This document shows, piece after piece, positions 59,388 through 64,000 of a DNA stretch of 64,000 bases. The position numbers and the translations under genes are program-made. The notes below the pieces were generated by a model, which saw only the letters and a program-made list of their open reading frames with translations, did no database searches and was not told the origin of the DNA. The stretch lies in NCBI GenBank assembly GCA_031409955.1, contig JANNYF010000220.1, positions 62,001 to 126,000 on the forward strand, given 5' to 3'. Within the stretch, counting starts at the first letter, position 1. Every line of letters begins with the position of its first letter. This DNA comes from JAFDVL01 sp031409955 (GTDB lineage: Bacteria > Acidobacteriota > Blastocatellia > RBC074).

Positions 59388-60398
59388 ATGCCTTCCGAGT
59401 TTTCTTTCATCCAACGAATTCGTCAGCGCGTGTCGAAGGCCGTAACGAATTTGACTTTAGGCATTGGTGACGACACAGCAATCTGGCGCGAGCAAGCAGG
59501 CCGCGAACGACTCATCACGACTGACTTACTAATTGAAAACGTTCACTTCAAATTGGACTACACGCCGCTCGCTTGCCTCGGTCATAAAACCTTAGCCGTG
59601 AGTCTGAGCGACATTGCTGCAATGGGCGGGCAGCCTGAATTCGCGCTGCTTTCACTCGGCATTCCCAAATCTCAAATTTCAAATCCGACGTGGCAGGATT
59701 TCTTTGATGGTTACTTCGCATTGGCCGATCAATACGGCGTGACGTTGATTGGCGGCGACACTTCGTCTGCGCCGGATTTATTGGTGCTGGATTCGATTGT
59801 GATTGGAAGCTGCGCGCCGGGAACCGCGATTCGGCGGAGCGGCGCGCAAGTCAGCGATGCAATTTATGTCACGGGCGAACTCGGCGCTTCGGCCACCGGA
59901 TTGGAATTACTTTTGCGGGGTGAACGATACGATGAAGCCGCCAACGATTTGCGACAGACCGCGATTCGCGCGCATTTGCTACCCGAACCACGGCTTGCAT
60001 TTGCGCAACGGCTGGGCAATCTCGCGCACGCGATGATGGACGTGAGCGATGGCTTGGCCCAAGACCTCACTCACATCTGCGAAGAGAGTAACGTGGCTGC
60101 GGTGCTTGATTTCGATGCTGTGCCTATTGCCGAAAGTGTGAGATTGATCCGACCGACGAAAGAAGAGGCGTTCTCCCTCGCCATCAGCGGCGGCGAAGAT
60201 TATGAATTGCTGCTGACCGCAAATCCCGCTAATGAAGAAGCATTGCTGAATCTTGCGGCGGCGTGCCAACTTCGACTCACGCGCATGGGCGAAATCATTG
60301 CTCGCCGCGCACCTCGTGTTGAGCCGCAATTGTTTTTGCGTAAGGCCAACAGCGTTGATTTGCTCACAGTAAAAGGCTACGATCACTTTCGCGCTTGA
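59388..60398 (+). CDS. thiL: Thiamine-phosphate kinase
   Basis: A 336-residue enzyme making thiamine diphosphate from thiamine phosphate. It begins MPSEFSFIQRIRQRVSKAVT. It has the PurM-like ATP-binding motifs LGIGDDTAIWREQAGRERLI, LGHKTLAVSLSDIAAMGGQP, and the Mg-binding VTLIGGDTSSAPDLLVL. The C-terminal half keeps MMDVSDGLAQDLTHICEES and SGGEDYELLLTANP. Full length. The start is ATG 59388; an upstream extension overlaps rfaE2 and is not conserved. A large inverted repeat follows its stop. Confidence 0.94.
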   Translation: MPSEFSFIQRIRQRVSKAVTNLTLGIGDDTAIWREQAGRERLITTDLLIENVHFKLDYTPLACLGHKTLAVSLSDIAAMGGQPEFALLSLGIPKSQISNPTWQDFFDGYFALADQYGVTLIGGDTSSAPDLLVLDSIVIGSCAPGTAIRRSGAQVSDAIYVTGELGASATGLELLLRGERYDEAANDLRQTAIRAHLLPEPRLAFAQRLGNLAHAMMDVSDGLAQDLTHICEESNVAAVLDFDAVPIAESVRLIRPTKEEAFSLAISGGEDYELLLTANPANEEALLNLAAACQLRLTRMGEIIARRAPRVEPQLFLRKANSVDLLTVKGYDHFRA

Positions 60399-60403
60399 AG
60401 ATA

Positions 60404-60493
60404 GAACAGTACCGCGCGCGGTAGCAAGCGTACCTCGCTACTGCAAGCCTTTGAGATTATTAAGCACGCTTGCTACCGCGCGCGGTACTGTTC
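60404..60493. repeat. Perfect 28-bp inverted repeat with 34-bp loop
   Basis: Arms 60404-60431 and 60466-60493 are exactly complementary. The core is acagtaccgcgcgcggta and caagcg, and each arm itself contains the self-complementary run taccgcgcgcggta. It lies between thiL and ttcA. The loop (60432-60465) has short words similar to the arm (tacctcgctactgcaagc). The form fits a palindromic mobile unit or structured RNA; no terminator T-run follows. Confidence 0.95.
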
Positions 60494-60521
60494 CCGCAAA
60501 TTGAATTTGGTGAAGTAACGA

Positions 60522-61388
60522 ATGATTACCCCTGAAGAACGACGCAAAAAAATCCTGCTCCGCAAAATGGGCGAAGCGATCAAAGACTTCGGCATGATTA
60601 CCGAAGGCGACAAAATCATGGTCTGCTTGAGCGGCGGCAAAGACAGCTATTCGCTGTTAACGCTGTTGCTCGAAATCCGCCGCAAAGCGCCCGTAAACTT
60701 TGAGCTGTTCGCCGTCAATTTGGATCAAAAGCAGCCGGACTTTCCCGCCCACGTGCTGCCCAATTATTTGACCAGCATCGGCGTGCCGTTTCGCATTGAA
60801 GAGCAGGACACGTACTCCATTGTCAAACGGTTAGAGCCGAAAACCTATTGTTCCGTTTGCGCGCGGTTGCGGCGCGGGATTTTGTATCGCGTGGCGGTCG
60901 AAGAAGGCTGCACGAAAATCGCGCTGGGGCATCACGCCGACGATTGCCTCAACACGTTTATGATGAATATTTTTTACGTCGGGCAATTGAAAGCGATGCC
61001 GCCGATTCTGCGTTCGGATGACGGGCGCAACACGATTATTCGCCCGCTGATTTACTGCTGGGAAAAAGAGGTTGCCGCCTACGCCGCCGATCAAAACTTC
61101 CCGATCATTCCGTGCAATTTGTGCGGGTCACAGGAAAATCTCAAGCGCAAGAAGGTCAAACAGTTTCTTGATATGGTTGAGCAAACGGACTTCCCGCACG
61201 TACGCAAATCGCTCTTGACGGCGCTGGGCAGTGCGACGCCGACGCATTTGCTTGACCCCAAACTGTTCGACTTCAAATCGCTCACTGCGGGCGTTGGCGA
61301 TGTGTCCGCCGAGTTAGACGACGCCATTGGGTTCAACGAGCCGAGTCCGTCTGCCCGACAACTTTCGCAGCTTGCCATTTTGCAATGA
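60522..61388 (+). CDS. ttcA: tRNA 2-thiocytidine(32) synthetase TtcA
   Basis: A 288-residue PP-loop enzyme with an iron-sulfur cluster that thiolates cytidine 32 of certain tRNAs. The PP-loop is VCLSGGKDSYSLLTLLLEIR. The cysteine motif YCSVCARLRRGILYRVA supplies cluster ligands, and a third Cys lies in IPCNLCGSQENLKRKKVKQF. The conserved ALGHHADDCLNTFMMN is present. Full length. It follows the large palindromic repeat, and a YkgJ-type gene is 122 bp downstream on the same strand. Confidence 0.94.
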   Translation: MITPEERRKKILLRKMGEAIKDFGMITEGDKIMVCLSGGKDSYSLLTLLLEIRRKAPVNFELFAVNLDQKQPDFPAHVLPNYLTSIGVPFRIEEQDTYSIVKRLEPKTYCSVCARLRRGILYRVAVEEGCTKIALGHHADDCLNTFMMNIFYVGQLKAMPPILRSDDGRNTIIRPLIYCWEKEVAAYAADQNFPIIPCNLCGSQENLKRKKVKQFLDMVEQTDFPHVRKSLLTALGSATPTHLLDPKLFDFKSLTAGVGDVSAELDDAIGFNEPSPSARQLSQLAILQ

Positions 61389-61510
61389 AGCCAATTGCCG
61401 ATGAGCCGTAAACGAGCAGGGGGTTTGGCTTGCGCAACGGTCAATGCTAAGATCGCGCTCGCCTTCATTCAGGCGATCCACGAAATCGAACCCAAAATCC
61501 AGGAAGACGA

Positions 61511-62104
61511 ATGCAAAATCCAATCCCGCCGACGAAGCTGGTGCAAATTGAGCCTCTGAAAAAAGGTAATTCGCACCTTTCGCCCTCAACTGAAAACCAA
61601 CTGAATCCTAAACCAGTGACAGACATCAATCTACCGCCGATTCCTTCGGATGGGTGGGTCTATGGGATGAAGACTTATGCGTTGGCTCGCAAACTCTTGG
61701 GCTTTCTCTACACCACGCATTCCTACGGCGCGACGCGGCGCTGGCTGATGGCGACGTTTTTGCCGGACAAGATTCTGTATCGTTGGAAGCCGTACCAGCG
61801 TGGCGGCTGCAATCGGTGCGGGCTGTGTTGCAAGATCGTTTTCAAATGCCCCTTCTTTTACGAAGACGGCAAGACGACGGCTTGTATGATTTACACGACG
61901 AAACATGCCGTTCCGCCCTGCGTCACGTTCCCCGTTGACCCGCAGGATTTGCTGGAAGTCCAACGCGAAGTCGCGCCTGCCCCATGTCCGTTTTATTTTG
62001 AAGGACAGCCCGAACATCCGACGACGTGGGGTGCGATCAAGGCGGAGATTAAATTGGCGTGGGATGAACGGAAAAATAAGCTGAAAGAGGCGTTTGATTT
62101 TTGA
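61511..62104 (+). CDS. YkgJ-family cysteine-cluster protein
   Basis: A 197-residue protein with the YkgJ-type metal-binding cluster: CNRCGLCCKIVFKCPFFYED then CMIYTTKHAVPPCVTFPVDP, which should bind zinc or an iron-sulfur cluster. The C-terminus is charged (IKLAWDERKNKLKEAFDF). The N-terminal 55 residues are Pro/Asn-rich and look disordered. The biochemical role of this family is unclear. The gene lies downstream of ttcA on the same strand but is not tightly coupled. Confidence 0.82.
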   Translation: MQNPIPPTKLVQIEPLKKGNSHLSPSTENQLNPKPVTDINLPPIPSDGWVYGMKTYALARKLLGFLYTTHSYGATRRWLMATFLPDKILYRWKPYQRGGCNRCGLCCKIVFKCPFFYEDGKTTACMIYTTKHAVPPCVTFPVDPQDLLEVQREVAPAPCPFYFEGQPEHPTTWGAIKAEIKLAWDERKNKLKEAFDF

Positions 62105-62192
62105 TAATAAACTCCAAAATGAATCGGTAGGAATTTCAATTCTCGACAGGCAAAAGGCGCTTGTACCAATTAAACTGAAGCGACGTAGATTT

Positions 62193-63041
62193 ATGAACAA
62201 AAGAATGACTCTTGTTAGCTTGGTTTTTCTTTTCGTTATTTCTCCTACGATTTCAGCGCAGAAACTGAAGCCTGAGGAGGTTGTTACGAAGCATCTGGAA
62301 TCCATTGGAGCCGTAGAAACCAGATCCTCAATCAAAACTCATGTGTTGATCGGTGAGGTTAAATTACGTGTCAAAGGCGGACGCTTAGGCGAAACGGGCG
62401 GCCCCGTTGTCATGGCCTCCGAGGGAGAAAAGCATTTGATCGGCATGACGCTTGGATCAACGAACTATCCACACGAGAAGATCGGATATGATGGTAAATT
62501 GCTGAAGGCGGCTTACCTGCTGCCCGGTGTCAGATCAACACTGGGAGACTTTTTCATCTCTAACCCTCTGTTCTTTCGGGAAGGCTTGTTGGGCGGCGTC
62601 CTATCCACTGCTTGGGCGTTGTTGGACCCAAAACTCCGTGATGCCAAGATCGAATATAACGGACTGAAAAAAATCAACGACCAACAACTTCACGAATTAA
62701 CTTATATTCCGAAGAAAGGTTCTGATTTCAATCTTAAACTATATTTCGACGCTGAGAACTTCAGGCATGTTCGCAGTGAATACATGCGCATTCTTTCTGC
62801 CACGCAAGGCGCGCGTCCAGAGGATTCAGCGAGACGGAGCGACACCCGCTATCGCCTGACCGAAGAGTTTTCTGATTTCAAAAAGGAAAGCGGTTTGACC
62901 TTACCTCATAGCTACAAATTGAATCTCACGGTCTTTGGTCAGGGCGTTTCAGCGAACGAACAAGAATGGCAAATCAATTTAATTCGATTCGCCTTCAACC
63001 AACCAATTCCGCCTGAGTCGTACAACACAGAAGCAAAATAG
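62193..63041 (+). CDS. Secreted protein of unknown function, LolA-like pattern
   Basis: A 282-residue exported protein. ATG 62193 starts a signal peptide (MNKRMTLVSLVFLFVISPTI, cleavage near ISAQ). It continues KPEEVVTKHLESIGAVETRS, a helical lead-in common to acidobacterial LolA/LppX-like periplasmic proteins. Beta-strand pairs follow (VLIGEVKLRVKGGRLGETGG, INDQQLHELTYIPKKGSDFN and KLYFDAENFRHVRSEYMRIL). The family guess is weak. It may bind a lipid or lipoprotein in the periplasm. It is the last gene before the convergent TonB receptor, with a hairpin terminator between. Confidence 0.6.
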   Translation: MNKRMTLVSLVFLFVISPTISAQKLKPEEVVTKHLESIGAVETRSSIKTHVLIGEVKLRVKGGRLGETGGPVVMASEGEKHLIGMTLGSTNYPHEKIGYDGKLLKAAYLLPGVRSTLGDFFISNPLFFREGLLGGVLSTAWALLDPKLRDAKIEYNGLKKINDQQLHELTYIPKKGSDFNLKLYFDAENFRHVRSEYMRILSATQGARPEDSARRSDTRYRLTEEFSDFKKESGLTLPHSYKLNLTVFGQGVSANEQEWQINLIRFAFNQPIPPESYNTEAK

Positions 63042-63084
63042 TCACCTGACAAAGCAAAACTGCGCAAGCCTTCAACCCCATCGC

Positions 63085-63120
63085 AAAGAAAAAGGGCTGA
63101 AGAACTTCTTCTCCAGCCCT
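63085..63120 (-). terminator. Terminator of the right-edge TonB receptor
   Basis: A 7-bp stem agggctg / cagccct (63093-63099 with 63114-63120) is partly extended inward (aagaa / ttctt). It is followed on the minus strand by TTTTTCTTT (complement of the A-run at 63085-63093). The opposite side has aaatatttt and may serve the plus-strand gene. Confidence 0.75.
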
Positions 63121-63143
63121 AAATATTTTGAGTACAGATTCAA

Positions 63144-64000
63144 TTAGAAATCAATTCTGCCACCGAGTTGAACAATACGCGATCCGAAAGTTCCTGTGAT
63201 CTTTCCAAAGTTTGTACTGCCGATGTCCTGAAATTGACCAAAGAAGAAATTGGTGTGATTCAGGGCATTGAAGCCTTCCAATCGTACCTGAAGTTTGACT
63301 GATTCCTTGATACGGAAGTTTTTCGCCAACGCCACATCAAGGTTTACAAACTTCGGCCCATTGAATACGGCACGTTCTAACGCACCTGTTTGTCCGGGGC
63401 CATTATTAAAGAACGCCTGACCGCTAAACGCCGTCGTGCCAAAGCCTTCCGAAGCACGTCCCGTCGTATTCGTCACTGCTGGATCAATAAACCAAACGTT
63501 ACTCGCTTGAACACGAACGCCGATCAGCGCTTTGATCTGATCTTTTGTTAAGTTAGTCAGCGGGGTTTGACGACCTGCTCGTCCCGCTCTGTTGAAGGTT
63601 CCGGTGGCATTCGTGAGCGTGATCGGCGCACCCGTGGACATTCTGAGAATGGGACTCAACTGCCAACCACCAATAATAACGTCGGCAAAGTTATTCATTC
63701 CACTACCAAACCGACGTCCTTTACCAACAGGCAGTTCATAAACTGCACTGAAGTTAAAGATGTGGGTTTGATCATAATCTGCCCGTGAGTATTCCAGTTC
63801 GGGCCGCGCATTGTCGAGCAGTGGCTCAAACAATGCTTGCGACGTTCCGACCCCATTAGTAAGCACTTTTTGGAAGGAATAATTCGCCAATACTGCCAAA
63901 CCTCTGGAAATACGACGACGGAATTCAACTTGCAACGAATTGTAATAAGAGACGCTGCCGTTGGTGACCAGATCAACTGCACCCGTATTCGGGTTCGCCA
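63144..64000 (-). CDS. TonB-dependent receptor, Oar-like, C-terminal part (runs off the right edge)
   Basis: The frame is open from the window edge (64000) to the stop at 63144, giving about 285 residues of the barrel end. Typical strands are VEFRRRISRGLAVLANYSFQ, HIFNFSAVYELPVGKGRRFG, DVIIGGWQLSPILRMSTGAP and the closing LEGFNALNHTNFFFGQFQDI with IVQLGGRIDF (final aromatic). This is the same Oar-type class as the receptor at the left edge but a different gene. The N-terminal regulatory and plug domains lie outside the window, so substrate cannot be guessed. Confidence 0.88.
   Translation of the reverse strand, partial: ANPNTGAVDLVTNGSVSYYNSLQVEFRRRISRGLAVLANYSFQKVLTNGVGTSQALFEPLLDNARPELEYSRADYDQTHIFNFSAVYELPVGKGRRFGSGMNNFADVIIGGWQLSPILRMSTGAPITLTNATGTFNRAGRAGRQTPLTNLTKDQIKALIGVRVQASNVWFIDPAVTNTTGRASEGFGTTAFSGQAFFNNGPGQTGALERAVFNGPKFVNLDVALAKNFRIKESVKLQVRLEGFNALNHTNFFFGQFQDIGSTNFGKITGTFGSRIVQLGGRIDF

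Overview
The window looks like a chromosomal segment of an Acidobacteriota bacterium, most likely class Blastocatellia. This is an inference from gene content, not from a marker-gene search. The supporting features are partial Oar-like TonB-dependent receptors at both edges, a VWA protein of the type common in acidobacteria, an XrtA/PEP-CTERM-type exopolysaccharide cluster, a bacterial-type housekeeping backbone, moderate GC content, and many short tandem-repeat hairpins between genes. No phage, integrative element, CRISPR array or rRNA operon is visible.

Layout. 1-7.5 kb (minus strand): 5' part of a TonB receptor, a GHL10-type glycosidase, a small unknown protein, a BrnT/BrnA toxin-antitoxin pair, and a serine hydrolase fused to a NamZ-type muramidase. 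7.7-10.3 kb: an ECF sigma factor followed by a zinc-finger anti-sigma/TonB fusion, then a glycine-zipper protein. 10.5-19 kb (minus): alr, dnaB, a small membrane protein, rplI-rpsR-rpsF, pth, rplY, prs, tRNA-Gln, ispE and fabI. 19-24 kb: OsmC, dtd, a secreted protein of unknown role, pgsA and nadE. 24-27 kb: a compact operon of rex, class II aldolase, BMC-H shell, BMC-P shell and a frameshifted Rpn nuclease. 27-33.5 kb (plus): ruvA, a Fic AMPylase, ruvB, a YihY membrane protein, a LOG-family protein, queA and an acetyltransferase. 33.6-43 kb: an MglA/MglB polarity pair, a TPR protein with a long basic tail, a TlpA-like protein lacking one cysteine, Nudix, thiO, queD, tRNA-Ala with an endonuclease gene running antisense into it, a phosphotransferase and purN. 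43-49 kb (minus): Wzm/Wzt-type export, a glycosyltransferase, FemAB and a polysaccharide deacetylase. 49-53 kb: a distant sigma-70-like regulator, an 800-bp spacer with a possible structured leader RNA, and a FecR protein. 53-64 kb (mostly plus): homoserine dehydrogenase, a Ser/Thr kinase-FHA-VWA group, rfaE2, thiL, ttcA, a cysteine-cluster protein, a secreted protein, and the 3' end of a second TonB receptor.

Genes that appear to work together: BrnT with BrnA; the sigma factor with its anti-sigma/TonB fusion; Rex with the aldolase and shell proteins, a redox-linked microcompartment too small to be self-sufficient; RuvA with RuvB, with fic lying between them; MglA with MglB; the five-gene polysaccharide export and modification block; and the kinase with the FHA protein.

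The most unusual sequence-level signal is a family of hairpins built from short tandem words. The words differ from copy to copy. They sit at gene borders and repeatedly supply the start, stop or linker codons of adjacent genes (namZ fusion, alr, dnaB, ispE, the 13.2-kb membrane protein, pgsA upstream region, aldolase).
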